Of a stretch of 49,719 nucleotides of DNA, positions 1 to 11,373 are shown piece after piece. The notes under the pieces were generated by a model. It was not told the origin of the DNA. It did not search any database and worked only from the letters and a program-made list of their open reading frames with translations. Position 1 is the first letter of the stretch; each line of letters starts with the position of its first letter. Both the position numbers and the translations under genes were made by a program. The DNA lies in NCBI RefSeq assembly GCF_023895975.1, contig NZ_JALBWM010000025.1:1-49719 (forward strand), in the 5' to 3' direction. The DNA is from Microbulbifer okhotskensis (lineage in GTDB: Bacteria > Pseudomonadota > Gammaproteobacteria > Pseudomonadales > Cellvibrionaceae).

Positions 1-691
1 CCGACTACCAATAATCCACTAGCAAGAGCGGTTACACAGAATTATTTACACCCTCCCCAGCTGTTGCATCATTTGTACTAGCTGCACTTTTAAAAGATAA
101 ATCGCATGGTTTGCACCCTTATCGCCCAGTGCGCAAACGCTATACATAAAGAAACGCCCTAAAAAAGCAAACTGAGGGGGTGTCTTTGATGCCTTATGAA
201 TTCGGAAGCAGAGTATTTCTGCCCTCATAGACAATATCGAGACCAGCTTTTAGTTTGCCCCATAATGGTCTCTGGAGGATTTCTGGGCCAGTAATTTTCG
301 TGTGTCTAGCGCAATTTCAATTTTCTTTTTTGTAAAACTGTATGAGCAAGAGGGCGCTCAATGAGATAGTTGCGTAGTGTTAATTGTGAGCTACCCAATG
401 CCTGTAACATTCCGGTGTTTGCTTGGAGTACCAGAGGATATCCCGAGAAACAGTGGTTTCACCTGCTATATATCTAGATAGCTTTGCCGGCAATCAGACT
501 CGATTAAAGGTTACAGGGTGTCTTGAAGTTTTTACCATACTGGTTTCATACAGGCAGCTTTCGTGTTCGTCAAGAAAGGTGTTTGATCGCAGGACTGAAA
601 AGTTGATCGCGGCTATTGACCTCAATCTAGGTTTAGGTATTAGACTCTCTCTGCATTGTTGGAAAGTCAGAATATTCGGAGGTAAATAACA
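1..691. other. Left-edge region without a convincing gene
   Basis: No open frame here has both a ribosome-binding site and recognisable protein character. Short frames exist on both strands (46-234 minus, 423-689 plus) but have ordinary out-of-frame composition and no Shine-Dalgarno sequence. The last ~80 bases carry a candidate promoter and the strong GGAGGT ribosome-binding site of the N-acetyltransferase gene that follows. Confidence 0.5.
616..643 (+). promoter_or_regulatory. Candidate sigma-70 promoter for the nat operon
   Basis: TTGACC at 616-621 matches the -35 consensus at five of six positions. TATTAG at 638-643 is a four-of-six -10 element, with a 16-base spacer. Transcription would begin near 650, about 40 bases before the nat start. 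This is a sequence match only. Confidence 0.35.
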
Positions 692-1534
692 ATGGATACG
701 AAAGAAATTAACCTGGAAAACTATCTCGAACGTATTGGTTTTAGTGGTAGGCCAGTTGCCAATCTACAATGCTTAAGAAAATTAGTGACCCAGCATATTC
801 GCAGTATCCCTTTTGAGAATGTAACTTCATTTCTCGGTCGACCGGTGGACATTGAGCTGAAGTCTATAGAAAGTAAGCTTGTTATGCAGAGGCGTGGAGG
901 TTACTGCTTTGAACAGAATTCGTTGCTGCGATCTGCGCTACAGAAAATAGGCTTTGCTGTCACCGACCTTGCTGCGCGCGTGCTTTGGCAAGTGCCTGTC
1001 GGGCACCCGGCTGCGCAATCCCATATGATCCTTATGGTTGAAGTTGAGGGTAAACGCTATTTATTGGATGCAGGGTTCGGCAGTAATACATTGACCGCAC
1101 CATTGGAAATTGATATTGGCGCTCGACAAAGTACTCCTCATGGTGTCTATCGTTTGACTTTGTCAGATCAAGACTACTTACTGGAAGTTAATATTGCAGG
1201 TACTTGGGAACCCGTTTATAGCTTTGACCTAAGGCCACGGACCCTGGGCGATTATAAAATTGCCAATTGGTACTGTTGCACACACCCAAACTCTCGATTT
1301 GTAGAACATTTGATAGCAGCCCGGTCATTCCCAGAGGGTCGCCATGCCTTATTTAACCGTCAGTTAAGCTATCAGCCAGTAGTTGGCTCAAAAAGTGTTG
1401 TGATCTTAGCTGATGTAGAGGAACTTCGTGTCACTCTACTAGAAATTTTTGGTATCGAAGTCCCTTCAGACGCTGAGGTTGATTCGAAATTGACAAGGAT
1501 ATTCGAAAAGGTAATTCCTGGAGGCGTGGTTTGA
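692..1534 (+). CDS. nat: Arylamine N-acetyltransferase
   Basis: Acetyl-CoA dependent N-acetyltransferase of the NAT family, which acetylates arylamines, hydrazines and related compounds by a ping-pong mechanism through an acyl-cysteine. It has 280 residues, the usual bacterial length. The catalytic triad is visible: Cys72 in RRGGYCFEQN, His111 in SHMILMV and Asp126 in LLDAGFG. The ATG at 692 is preceded by GGAGGT at good spacing, which fixes the start. The stop codon overlaps the start of the next gene (TGATG), so the two are translationally coupled. The natural substrate cannot be read from the sequence; some bacterial NAT homologues work in secondary metabolism or detoxification. Confidence 0.9.
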   Translation: MDTKEINLENYLERIGFSGRPVANLQCLRKLVTQHIRSIPFENVTSFLGRPVDIELKSIESKLVMQRRGGYCFEQNSLLRSALQKIGFAVTDLAARVLWQVPVGHPAAQSHMILMVEVEGKRYLLDAGFGSNTLTAPLEIDIGARQSTPHGVYRLTLSDQDYLLEVNIAGTWEPVYSFDLRPRTLGDYKIANWYCCTHPNSRFVEHLIAARSFPEGRHALFNRQLSYQPVVGSKSVVILADVEELRVTLLEIFGIEVPSDAEVDSKLTRIFEKVIPGGVV

Positions 1535-2103
1535 TGGTGCAAGTCGGTGTTGTTTACCACTCAATCTCAGGGAGCTGCAAAGCCCTGGCAGAGGCTGTAG
1601 CTGAGGGCGTCAACAATGAGCCAGGTTGCAAGGGAATTACACTTGTAATTGAGGGGAAGGATATCCACCAGGGGCGCTTCGACAACCCAGCTCTAATGAC
1701 CCATTTAGATCAATGTGAGGCCGTAGTGTTAGGCTCACCCACCTTTATGGGGGCGGTGTCTGCGCAGTTCAAAGCGTTTATGGATGCTGCCAGTGAGCGT
1801 TACAGTAATCGCAGCTGGTTGGATAAGCTCGCGGCGGGATTTACTGTTGGCGGTAATTCTAGTGGAGATCAATTGGGTACCATACGGACGCTACAAATCT
1901 TTGCTGCACAAATGGGTATGCTGTGGGTCCCTATCGATATTCTGCCAAGCCAAGACCCTAAAGGCAGAAACCGCAGTGGCTGCCAGTCGGGGTTGGTTAC
2001 TGTGGCGGAGAGTGCGGGGGGCATTCATGAATTGGATCGGCTCACAGCTAGCCACCTCGGTAATCGTGTAGCCCACTTGGCAAGCCGGATTTCACGACTT
2101 TGA
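1534..2103 (+). CDS. Flavodoxin/WrbA-like FMN-binding protein
   Basis: 189-residue flavodoxin-fold protein, probably an FMN-dependent NAD(P)H:quinone oxidoreductase or electron-transfer flavodoxin. The N-terminal strand is followed by a phosphate-binding loop (YHSISGSCKALAEAV, ~residues 8-22) typical of flavodoxins. The block VVLGSPTFMGAVSAQFKAFMD (~residues 64-84) matches the WrbA/flavodoxin flavin-contact segment, and a Gly-rich FTVGGNSSGDQ loop follows. The ATG at 1534 shares its A with the stop codon of nat, and GGAGG lies about ten bases upstream; an in-frame TTG three bases earlier is a less likely start. Coupling to nat suggests a shared redox/acetylation detoxification role, which is inference. 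Confidence 0.8.
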   Translation: MVQVGVVYHSISGSCKALAEAVAEGVNNEPGCKGITLVIEGKDIHQGRFDNPALMTHLDQCEAVVLGSPTFMGAVSAQFKAFMDAASERYSNRSWLDKLAAGFTVGGNSSGDQLGTIRTLQIFAAQMGMLWVPIDILPSQDPKGRNRSGCQSGLVTVAESAGGIHELDRLTASHLGNRVAHLASRISRL

Positions 2104-2528
2104 AACGTGCCTGAACCAGGCTAACGATTCTTATGGAATTGCGATGACTGTCCCCATCATCTAGAGCCTGGATTGAAAAGCGTGGAATTTTTGGACGACT
2201 TAAGGTGTAAGGCTAGGTGGATTGGCAGAGGAACTACTGGTGCAGCGCCGAAGACCAGACTGCAAATTAAGTTCCAGTGACGGCTCGACCGAGTTCTTAA
2301 CCCGATCCCGATCAATCAGGCGCACATTAACCGCAGGCATTTGACCCGTATTGGCAATAACAAAAGAATACACGTAACAAGTCGTTATCATTCAGCCGTT
2401 GATAATTTACGGTAGAAATATCTCGCGAAGCGTCATCAGTGGGGCAGCTAGTGGTGCAGAGAGGTTGATGGAACTGATTTGACGGTGAGCTTTACTGAGT
2501 ATGCGATAATGACTATTAGCGGTGACCT
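2104..2528. other. Intergenic region with a possible gene relic
   Basis: No intact gene recognised. On the minus strand a 63-codon frame (2200-2391) contains YSFVIANTGQMPAVNVRLID, which reads like a piece of a beta-sandwich repeat of the DUF11 kind. Just upstream on the same strand, in another frame, lies STVNYQRLNDND, as if one protein had been frameshifted. No ribosome-binding site precedes it. I treat it as possible decayed coding sequence, weakly supported. The promoter of the TMEM175 gene presumably lies near the right end. Confidence 0.25.
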
Positions 2529-3134
2529 ATGCGCCACAAATCCTTTCTGGCCTGCCGTATTAACGCCCTGAGTGACGGTGTCTTTGCCATTGCAATGACG
2601 CTTCTAGTTTTCAATATCCAGATCCCTGATTGGGCCGATATAAAATTTGGGGAGAATTTTTATAGTAACTTTCGTCAACAGGTGCCCCATATCTTTTCCT
2701 GGTTGCTGAGCTTCGCAATTCTCTGCCGGCTTTGGCTTACTCACAATTATTTGATGTCTGATCATGAATCTAAGTCGATAGGTTTTACCGGTTTCAACTT
2801 CATGCTACTGGGGGCGGTGGCATTTATTCCTTTCCCTGCAGGTCTGATAGGTGAGTATCCGGAGCAGGCTTGGTCAGTGATATTACTGTCCAGCAGTTAC
2901 GCCGTAGCTGCGCTTGCGATTGCAGGGATGTGGTGTATCGCGCCAAACCGCTCCAGTATGGCTGCACATCGGGTGCTTGTGGTAAGTATTGTGATGCTCG
3001 TGACTAGCGCCCTGGCCTGTGTATTGACTTTGTTTAACCCCTATTGGGGCTTGGTGGTTTGGATGATTTATGTGGTGGGTATAGCGCCACTGGCCTATTT
3101 TTTTGAGCGACACTTTTTTGTAGAGGAGGGCTAA
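2529..3134 (+). CDS. TMEM175-family potassium channel (DUF1211)
   Basis: 201-residue integral membrane protein of the TMEM175 family. The signature RINALSDGVFAIAMTLLV at residues ~11-28 corresponds to the first transmembrane helix, with the conserved F/L-SDGVFAIA motif that lines the pore in characterised members. Five further hydrophobic segments follow, giving six helices, the single-repeat length of bacterial members, which act as tetrameric potassium-permeable channels. The ATG at 2529 has only a weak ribosome-binding site. The gene stands alone on the plus strand and converges on a GNAT gene, with a hairpin between them. Family assignment is strong; ion selectivity is inferred from the family. 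Confidence 0.85.
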   Translation: MRHKSFLACRINALSDGVFAIAMTLLVFNIQIPDWADIKFGENFYSNFRQQVPHIFSWLLSFAILCRLWLTHNYLMSDHESKSIGFTGFNFMLLGAVAFIPFPAGLIGEYPEQAWSVILLSSSYAVAALAIAGMWCIAPNRSSMAAHRVLVVSIVMLVTSALACVLTLFNPYWGLVVWMIYVVGIAPLAYFFERHFFVEEG

Positions 3135-3142
3135 ACATTGGG

Positions 3143-3185
3143 GGGAGTGGCATAGCTGAGGCGTTGCAGTACTATGCCGACTCCC
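3143..3185. terminator. Intergenic hairpin between convergent genes
   Basis: GGGAGTGGCATAG at 3143-3155 pairs with CTATGCCGACTCCC at 3172-3185, with one bulged C and a 16-base loop. It lies between the convergent TMEM175 and GNAT genes and could terminate both. It has no long T tract on either side, so intrinsic termination may be inefficient. Confidence 0.55.
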
Positions 3186-3194
3186 TGCTAAAAA

Positions 3195-3617
3195 TTAGGT
3201 TAATTCCTTCACCATTTTGATATGGGGGATACCGGCTTCATAAAAGATTGTTCCCTCTACGATAAAGCCGGATCTGACATAGAAGCCTTCGGCATGCTGC
3301 TGGGCGTGTAAATAGACACGCTGATAGCCATTTTGTAGTGCATGATGACAAATAACTTTGAGTAGCTCGGCCCCTAACCCGAGGCCTCGGGAAGATTTTT
3401 TGATGGCCATACGTCCAATCTTGCCATCCGGGGTGAGACGCCCGGTGCCTACAGCTATATTGTCGGAAAAAACAAGGAAGTGCTCTGCTGTTTCTTCCTG
3501 CTCATCCCACTCCAAGTCAGCAGGTACTTGCTGTTCCTGGATAAATACCGCCTCTCGAATCGTACGAATTCTATGCCTGTCACTGTTCCAGCTGGCGTGG
3601 CGTACGAGTTCCCGCAT
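3195..3617 (-). CDS. GNAT family N-acetyltransferase
   Basis: 140-residue single-domain GCN5-related N-acetyltransferase. The acetyl-CoA loop is visible as RMAIKKSSRGLGLGAELL (~residues 69-86), carrying the R-G-x-G-x-G/A pattern. N-terminal IREAVFIQEQQVPADLEWD resembles the YjcF/ElaA-type subgroup, and the C-terminal HAQQHAEGFYVRSGF matches the family's last strand-helix unit. The start at 3617 lies one base from the stop of roxA, so the two are surely co-transcribed. The acceptor substrate is unknown; small-molecule amines are typical of this subgroup. Confidence 0.82.
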   Translation of the reverse strand: MRELVRHASWNSDRHRIRTIREAVFIQEQQVPADLEWDEQEETAEHFLVFSDNIAVGTGRLTPDGKIGRMAIKKSSRGLGLGAELLKVICHHALQNGYQRVYLHAQQHAEGFYVRSGFIVEGTIFYEAGIPHIKMVKELT

Positions 3618-3618
3618 A

Positions 3619-4791
3619 TCAAAAATCCTCTGGAGGGTAGATTAAGGAACCCTGGGAAACCAGCTGATCAATCAAGCCGTCGGGTTGGGCAATTTCAGCA
3701 AACGTTTCGATATCAAGCCAGGAGACTTCATGGGACTCGGCAAATTTCGTGGCGAAAGCCAGCGGGGCAGGGAAGGGTTCGCCATCGACAAAAAGGGTGG
3801 AGGGTTCGCGGCAGAAAGCTGTGCGAGATGCCGGATTCAATAATAATGGTAAGCCCTGGGGCATTTGTTCGCGCCAGTCGGCGGCATCGCCTGCGTCCAG
3901 CGCGACGGTATCCGGGTATTTCACCTCCGTCATAACGGCACCAAACCATTGGGCAATTTTTTCGGGTTGTTGTAACCACGCGCTGAGTTGTTGCTGCAGC
4001 CGATTGACGGAGTTGGGGTCGATTTCTGCGGGGCTGCTCGAGACTTCTGCGCCGGCATCGGTATAGCGCTGGCTATCCGGTAAATCCATGGCCATTTCAG
4101 CGGCGAGGTCCTCGAGAATAAGTGCTGCAGAAGGTGCACGAAAGCCAAAGGAAATAGTGGTACAAGCGCCTTCGGCTATCCCCCAGTGGCTGTATTGTGG
4201 TGGAAGATAGAGCATATCTCCGGGCTCTAGCTCCCAACTATTTTCCGTATCGAACTCCTTCAGGATATTAAGCGGGGTGCTTCCGAGACGAGGGCTGGAT
4301 TCATCCACTTTGGGGCCCTGCCGCCACAAGCGTTTACCCTCTGCCTGCAGAAGGAATACATCGTAATGATCATAGTGAGGGCCAACGCTACCTTTGTCGG
4401 CGGCGTAACTGATCATGACGTCGTCCAGGCGCCAGTCGGGAATAAAGCGGAAAAAATCTTTTAACTCGGCTACTTCTGATAACCACTGGTCTACAGCTTG
4501 TACCAGTAGAGTCCAATGGGAGGGTGGGAGGGAGAGAAAATCCTCTTCGGAAAAGGGGCCTGTGCGCAACTCCCAGGGGCCGCTTTTGCCATTTTCCAGA
4601 ACCAAGCGGGACTCCACTGCTTCCTCCAAGGCCATGCCTGCGAGCTCCTCACCTGAAATTGGCGATTCAAAGTTGGCAAAAGCATTGCGTATCAGCAGAG
4701 GCTTTTGTTGCCAATAATCACGCATAAAAACTTCGATTGGCATATCGCCGAGGTGGGTAAGGGGGCTGGCCACAGTAACACTCACTATCAA
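3619..4791 (-). CDS. roxA: Ribosomal protein uL16 arginine hydroxylase (cupin dioxygenase)
   Basis: JmjC/cupin-type Fe(II)- and 2-oxoglutarate-dependent oxygenase homologous to E. coli RoxA (YcfD), which hydroxylates an arginine of ribosomal protein L16. The N-terminal DYWQQKPLLIRNAF is typical. The iron-binding HxD is His139-Tyr-Asp141 in GPHYDHYDVFLL and the distal histidine is His202 in PPQYSHWG; numbering is from the TTG at 4791. The C-terminal ~170 residues match the winged-helix/dimerisation region of the family. The start is uncertain: TTG 4791, GTG 4785 and ATG 4743 are all possible and none has a good ribosome-binding site. The upstream starts keep a SPLTHLGDMP lead-in like that of relatives. 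It is followed at once by the GNAT gene. Confidence 0.87.
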   Translation of the reverse strand: MIVSVTVASPLTHLGDMPIEVFMRDYWQQKPLLIRNAFANFESPISGEELAGMALEEAVESRLVLENGKSGPWELRTGPFSEEDFLSLPPSHWTLLVQAVDQWLSEVAELKDFFRFIPDWRLDDVMISYAADKGSVGPHYDHYDVFLLQAEGKRLWRQGPKVDESSPRLGSTPLNILKEFDTENSWELEPGDMLYLPPQYSHWGIAEGACTTISFGFRAPSAALILEDLAAEMAMDLPDSQRYTDAGAEVSSSPAEIDPNSVNRLQQQLSAWLQQPEKIAQWFGAVMTEVKYPDTVALDAGDAADWREQMPQGLPLLLNPASRTAFCREPSTLFVDGEPFPAPLAFATKFAESHEVSWLDIETFAEIAQPDGLIDQLVSQGSLIYPPEDF

Positions 4792-4869
4792 AAAGGTGGG
4801 GTTGTTATGAGCTCTGAACTTTCCGGTGGGTGGAAGCTATTCAGGGCATCATTGGTTTTATTGGAGGAT

Positions 4870-4895
4870 TAGCAGCCACTTTGGTGTGGCTGCTA
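4870..4895 (-). terminator. Hairpin downstream of purB
   Basis: TAGCAGCCAC and GTGGCTGCTA form a perfect 10-bp stem with a 6-base loop, starting 11 bases past the purB stop. No T tract follows on the minus strand, so it may be a factor-dependent terminator or an mRNA 3'-end stabiliser rather than a classical intrinsic terminator. Confidence 0.5.
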
Positions 4896-4906
4896 GCAGG
4901 GCTCAA

Positions 4907-6295
<1,389 letters not shown>

Positions 6296-6931
6296 TTAGT
6301 TTTTTGTCGATTCGATATGTGCGATCAGTTCGTTGGTCGCATTCAATAGTTTCTTGCGTTGGAACAGTAGGTGTAAGCGGCGCCCACCCAACTGTCGCCA
6401 AAGGGTTGCCGAACGAATACCAGCAAACAACATGGAGCGAATTTGATTGGCAATGCGCTGCTGTTGTAGGTAATTAAAATCGCCGAGGACCTGGATGCGA
6501 AAGCGAAAGGTGCCGAGCGTGTCGCTGTAGATACTAGCGAGATTGGAAAATACGTTCTCGTGAGTCGGTGCGAAGTGCTCGGCCTGGGTCTTGGCTTTGT
6601 CCAGGCGGTTACCAATGATAGATAGCAGGTCGTTTTTCTTACTGAGTTGTCTCTGCAGGTAGAGTATTGAAAGAGCGTAGCGCAAGCAGTCAGTGTACTC
6701 GGGGTGCTGCCGCGATTGCAGCAGTTGCCGGGATACCTGTAAGCCGGGCAGCACGTTTTCTGCCCCGGCAAAGACCTCTTCGGTGCGGTCGGGGTTGAGC
6801 TGAAAAAGGCTATGAACCCCGATTTCCAGCTGCGCTTGTGGTGCAGTGCCCGTTTTGGCCAGGCGCTCCACCAGTGTTGCGGATTGGAATATTCCGGCTA
6901 GTGCCAGTGCCTGATCCCGCCAGTTATTCAA
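6296..6931 (-). CDS. hflD: HflD (YcfC) lysogenization regulator homologue
   Basis: 211-residue protein of the HflD family, a mostly alpha-helical membrane-associated protein. In E. coli HflD binds phage lambda CII and affects lysogenization; its cellular job is unclear. The opening WRDQALALAGIFQSATLVERLA and the central NLASIYSDTLGTFRFRIQVLGDFNYLQQ segment are characteristic, as is the position between mnmA and purB. The gene begins nine bases after the mnmA stop and ends 15 bases before purB, consistent with one operon. Confidence 0.93.
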   Translation of the reverse strand: MNNWRDQALALAGIFQSATLVERLAKTGTAPQAQLEIGVHSLFQLNPDRTEEVFAGAENVLPGLQVSRQLLQSRQHPEYTDCLRYALSILYLQRQLSKKNDLLSIIGNRLDKAKTQAEHFAPTHENVFSNLASIYSDTLGTFRFRIQVLGDFNYLQQQRIANQIRSMLFAGIRSATLWRQLGGRRLHLLFQRKKLLNATNELIAHIESTKN

Positions 6932-6940
6932 AATTACTCC

Positions 6941-8131
<1,191 letters not shown>

Positions 8132-8183
8132 TTACCTGTGAAAGGCCTCTCTGACCAAGACCGCTTTGATCTTCTGCTATAGA

Positions 8184-8786
8184 TTATCGTTTTCGGCGTG
8201 GCCGAGAGTGACCTGTTAAGGGTTTTGCTCGGGGTTTCTGCGGACTGAAAACTTCTTCTAGTCGATACTCGCCTGGTTGAAGCGAGTTAAGCTTCCAATT
8301 GCCAATAGACATTCGAACCAAGCGCAGGGTAGGAAAGCCCACGGCGGCAGTCATACGCCGCACTTGGCGATTGCGGCCCTCGTTGATGGTCAGCTCTAGC
8401 CAGCTGGTAGGAATTGACTGTCGTTTGCGAATGGGCGGGACGCGCGGCCAAAGCTCAACATTTGATAGACGTCGGGCTTTGGCGGGTGCGGTACGGCCGT
8501 CTTTTAGATCAACTCCTGCGCGCAATAAGCTAAGCCCCTCATCACTGATCTGGCCCTCCACTTGGGCCCAGTATGTTTTGGCCACCTTTTTCTTGGGGTG
8601 GCTGATCTGATGTTGTAGCGCTCCATCATCTGTTAGGAGTAGTAATCCTTCAGAATCGTGGTCCAGCCTGCCAGCGGCGTAGAAACCTTTGTGTTGGATA
8701 TAGTTCGCCAGTGTGGCGCGATCTTGGCTATCCGTAAATTGGCTTAACACGCCAAAAGGCTTATTGAGGAGAATGATCTTTGTCAT
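8184..8786 (-). CDS. rluE: 23S rRNA pseudouridine synthase RluE
   Basis: 200-residue RsuA/RluE-type pseudouridine synthase without an N-terminal S4 domain, as is usual for RluE, which modifies U2457 of 23S rRNA in E. coli. Motifs: LLNKPFGVLSQF at the N-terminus, the catalytic GRLDHDSEGLLLL (~residues 39-51, catalytic Asp), KTYWAQVEG and ELTINEGRNRQVRRM. The tail (~180-200) is Arg/Lys/Pro rich. It is divergent from icd, the arrangement also found in E. coli. Confidence 0.93.
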   Translation of the reverse strand: MTKIILLNKPFGVLSQFTDSQDRATLANYIQHKGFYAAGRLDHDSEGLLLLTDDGALQHQISHPKKKVAKTYWAQVEGQISDEGLSLLRAGVDLKDGRTAPAKARRLSNVELWPRVPPIRKRQSIPTSWLELTINEGRNRQVRRMTAAVGFPTLRLVRMSIGNWKLNSLQPGEYRLEEVFSPQKPRAKPLTGHSRPRRKR

Positions 8787-8835
8787 AAGAAAAATTGAGT
8801 ATTGTAATCCAACTACAAAAATTAGCCGAGGCTGC

Positions 8836-8841
8836 TATAAT
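8836..8841 (+). promoter_or_regulatory. -10 element of the icd promoter
   Basis: A perfect TATAAT lies 95 bases upstream of the icd start in the rluE-icd divergent region. No good -35 match lies 17 bases upstream (CTACAA); TTGTAA at 8802 is too far away. An activator or an extended -10 contact may compensate. Confidence 0.5.
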
Positions 8842-8935
8842 CCGGCCGTTTTTTATCCCCGCCCAAAGGTCCCGGGGGAGCGGTGCAAGCAACGCTGGAC
8901 CTAAAAAGCCATAGAATTTTGGGAGTTTACGCAAT

Positions 8936-10186
8936 ATGGGTCATATCCAAGTGCCGGCAGACGGCGAAAAAATTACAGTCAATTCCGACGGTTCGCTGAA
9001 TGTTCCGAATCGCCCGGTTATTCCTTTCATCGAGGGTGACGGCATCGGAGTGGATATCACCCCGGTAATGCGCAAGGTAATTGATGCAGCAGTAGAAAAA
9101 TCGTTCGCTGGCGACAAAAAAATCGAGTGGATGGAAATCTACTGCGGTGAAAAAGCGGCAGAGACCTATGCTGGCGACTGGTTCCCCGCTGAAACCCTCG
9201 AAGCCATCAAAGATTACGTTGTCAGCATCAAGGGTCCTTTGACCACTCCGGTTGGTGGTGGCTTCCGTTCCCTGAACGTTGCCTTGCGTCAGGAGCTAGA
9301 TCTGTACGTATGTCAGCGCCCAGTTCGCTGGTTCAGCGGTGTACCTTCCCCGGTTAAAGAGCCGAACAAGGTAGACATGGTGATTTTCCGTGAAAACTCT
9401 GAAGATATCTACGCGGGTATCGAGTGGAAGGCGGACACCGACGAAGCGAAGAAGGTCATCAAGTTCCTGCAGGACGAGATGGGTGTTAAGAAGATTCGTT
9501 TCTCTGAAAATTGCGGTATCGGTGTTAAGCCGGTTTCTTCTGAGGGTACCAAGCGTCTTGTGCGCAAGGCTATCCAGTACGCTGTTGACCAGGATCGTGA
9601 CTCAGTAACCCTGGTACACAAAGGCAATATCATGAAGTTCACCGAAGGTGCCTTCGCTGACTGGGGTTACGAGCTGGCTCGCGACGAGTTTGGTGCTGAG
9701 CCTCTGGATGGCGGTCCTTGGCATAGCTTTAAGAGCCCGAAGACTGGCAAAGAGATCGTTGTTAAAGACGTGATTGCCGATGCCATGCTGCAGCAGATCC
9801 TGTTGCGCCCGGCAGAGTATGATGTGATTGCTACCCTGAACCTGAACGGCGATTACCTGTCCGATGCCCTGGCAGCACAGGTTGGCGGTATTGGTATTGC
9901 TCCGGGTGCCAACTTGTCCGATGACGTTGCGCTGTTCGAAGCGACCCACGGAACTGCGCCTAAGTATGCGGGCCAGGACAAAGTAAACCCCGGCTCCCTG
10001 ATTCTCTCTGCTGAGATGATGCTGCGCCACTTGGGTTGGAACGAAGCTGCGGATCTGGTTGTTAAAGGTGTGGAAGGGGCTATCGAAGCCAAAACCGTAA
10101 CCTATGACTTCGAGCGTCTAATGGACGACGCTGAGCTGAAATCCTGCTCTGAGTTTGGTAGCGAAGTCATTAAACACATGGCTTAA
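8936..10186 (+). CDS. icd: Isocitrate dehydrogenase (NADP-dependent)
   Basis: 416-residue homodimeric isocitrate dehydrogenase of the E. coli type, converting isocitrate to 2-oxoglutarate in the TCA cycle. Matching features are [16 protein letters not shown] at the N-terminus, the substrate loop [18 protein letters not shown] carrying the serine that AceK phosphorylates in E. coli, [13 protein letters not shown], and the metal-binding [17 protein letters not shown]. The start at 8936 gives the typical N-terminus ([10 protein letters not shown]). A bidirectional terminator follows. AceK control is possible given the conserved serine, but aceK is not in this window. Confidence 0.97.
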   Translation: MGHIQVPADGEKITVNSDGSLNVPNRPVIPFIEGDGIGVDITPVMRKVIDAAVEKSFAGDKKIEWMEIYCGEKAAETYAGDWFPAETLEAIKDYVVSIKGPLTTPVGGGFRSLNVALRQELDLYVCQRPVRWFSGVPSPVKEPNKVDMVIFRENSEDIYAGIEWKADTDEAKKVIKFLQDEMGVKKIRFSENCGIGVKPVSSEGTKRLVRKAIQYAVDQDRDSVTLVHKGNIMKFTEGAFADWGYELARDEFGAEPLDGGPWHSFKSPKTGKEIVVKDVIADAMLQQILLRPAEYDVIATLNLNGDYLSDALAAQVGGIGIAPGANLSDDVALFEATHGTAPKYAGQDKVNPGSLILSAEMMLRHLGWNEAADLVVKGVEGAIEAKTVTYDFERLMDDAELKSCSEFGSEVIKHMA

Positions 10187-10237
10187 GTTGCGATTTGGGG
10201 TGTTGGGCCAGTGATAACACTGACCCGCGCCCAACGC

Positions 10238-10270
10238 AAAAAGCCCTTCACTTCTGGTGAGGGGCTTTTT
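10238..10270. terminator. Bidirectional Rho-independent terminator (icd/cspD)
   Basis: AAAAAGCCCTTCAC (10238-10251) pairs with GTGAGGGGCTTTTT (10257-10270), with one G-U wobble and a 5-base loop. T or A tracts flank both sides, so it should serve both icd (plus) and cspD (minus). Confidence 0.9.
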
Positions 10271-10293
10271 TTTATTTGCCTGCTGGGCAGTTA

Positions 10294-10593
10294 CTAATCG
10301 ATAGTTTCGGCTTCTTTCTCTCTGGACTTTTCGGTCTGTACGATCGCCGCGTCAGAATCAGCAGGAGTGCTCGATGCATTGGCATCGGTAGGCAGGCCGG
10401 AGATATTTGCGGCGTGGTAACCCTTGTCTCCTCTGATAATATCAAAAGTGACTTGTTGGCCAGCTTTTAGGGTTCGATAGCCTTCCATTTGAATTGCGGA
10501 ATAGTGCGCGAACAGATCTTCCCCTCCTTCATCTGCAAGAATAAACCCATATCCCTTTGCGTTGTTGAACCACTTCACGGTACCGGTAGGCAT
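10294..10593 (-). CDS. cspD: Cold-shock domain protein CspD
   Basis: 99-residue protein with an N-terminal cold-shock domain (residues 1-68) and a charged, low-complexity tail. The RNA-binding motifs RNP1 (KGYGFI, ~13-18) and RNP2 (DLFAHYSAI, ~26-34) are intact. In E. coli CspD is a stationary-phase inhibitor of DNA replication encoded divergently next to clpS, the same position as here, which is why I name it cspD rather than a generic csp. The Ser/Ala/Asp/Glu-rich C-terminal extension of ~30 residues is longer than in the 74-residue E. coli protein. AGGGA precedes the ATG at 10593. Confidence 0.9.
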   Translation of the reverse strand: MPTGTVKWFNNAKGYGFILADEGGEDLFAHYSAIQMEGYRTLKAGQQVTFDIIRGDKGYHAANISGLPTDANASSTPADSDAAIVQTEKSREKEAETID

Positions 10594-10858
10594 AACGATT
10601 CCCTCTAATTGCCTGAGTGGCTCCTGGCCACCTTACAGAGTTTTTATATTTATTTGACCTGCTGGGTAGTCGACTGTGATCCTATCTGCGACTAACAATT
10701 GAGATAGCAGGCACTACCTCTTGTAGTCAACAGCCGGTGGAATGTCAAGGTTCCCCGTTGGTCGCTGTGCCGAAGGTCAAATAAGGTTACAATGTCACGT
10801 CATCGAAGGTTGCATTGGCTGCAATATTCGGGCTCGATAGAATTCATTGATAAATGTT

Positions 10859-11239
10859 ATGAGTACTCCGCGAATCATTAAACTAAGCTCCAGTGACTCT
10901 GATGGCGACCGCCCCTACGACGATGATTTCGATGGGGGGTTGGCACTTGAAGAAGCGCCGCCTCAGTTGAAGCGGCCGTCGATGTATAAAGTCGTCATGC
11001 TCAATGATGACTACACCCCCATGGATTTTGTCGTTGAGACTTTGGAATTGTTTTTTTCAGTTAACCGGGAGCGCGCCACACAGTTGATGTTGCAGGTTCA
11101 CACACGGGGAAAAGCAGTGTGCGGTGTCTATACTCGGGATATAGCGGAGACAAAGGCCGCGCAGGTCAATCAGTTCGCTCAAGAGAACGAGCACCCCCTC
11201 TTGTGTGAAATTGAGGCGGATGAAAGTAAAGAGGATTGA
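10859..11239 (+). CDS. clpS: ATP-dependent Clp protease adaptor ClpS
   Basis: 126-residue adaptor that binds N-degron proteins (N-terminal Leu, Phe, Tyr, Trp) and delivers them to ClpAP. The C-terminal core starts at [20 protein letters not shown], with the DDYT/MDFV residues that form the N-degron pocket, and continues with [27 protein letters not shown]. The first ~40 residues are the disordered acidic extension that enters ClpA. I chose ATG 10859; a TTG at 10847 is in frame but unneeded. It lies directly upstream of clpA and divergent from cspD, as in E. coli. Confidence 0.96.
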   Translation: MSTPRIIKLSSSDSDGDRPYDDDFDGGLALEEAPPQLKRPSMYKVVMLNDDYTPMDFVVETLELFFSVNRERATQLMLQVHTRGKAVCGVYTRDIAETKAAQVNQFAQENEHPLLCEIEADESKED

Positions 11240-11373
11240 TTCTGAAAAAAGCTGCTTTGAACAAAGGGTCCCGTCACCTGAAAGGAATCAGCCAGGATAT
11301 AAACGCCGGCGAAGGGTGCGCGCCTACCAGCGGAGTCGGCGGGAAATATTGGCGATTAGGGTTTGAGGTTTAG

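Noticed and set aside
46..234. 62-codon minus-strand frame at the left edge
   Set aside because: No ribosome-binding site or domain; length is within chance expectation.
423..689. 88-codon frame directly upstream of nat
   Set aside because: It starts at TTG with no ribosome-binding site, has no recognisable protein pattern, and runs through the likely nat promoter.
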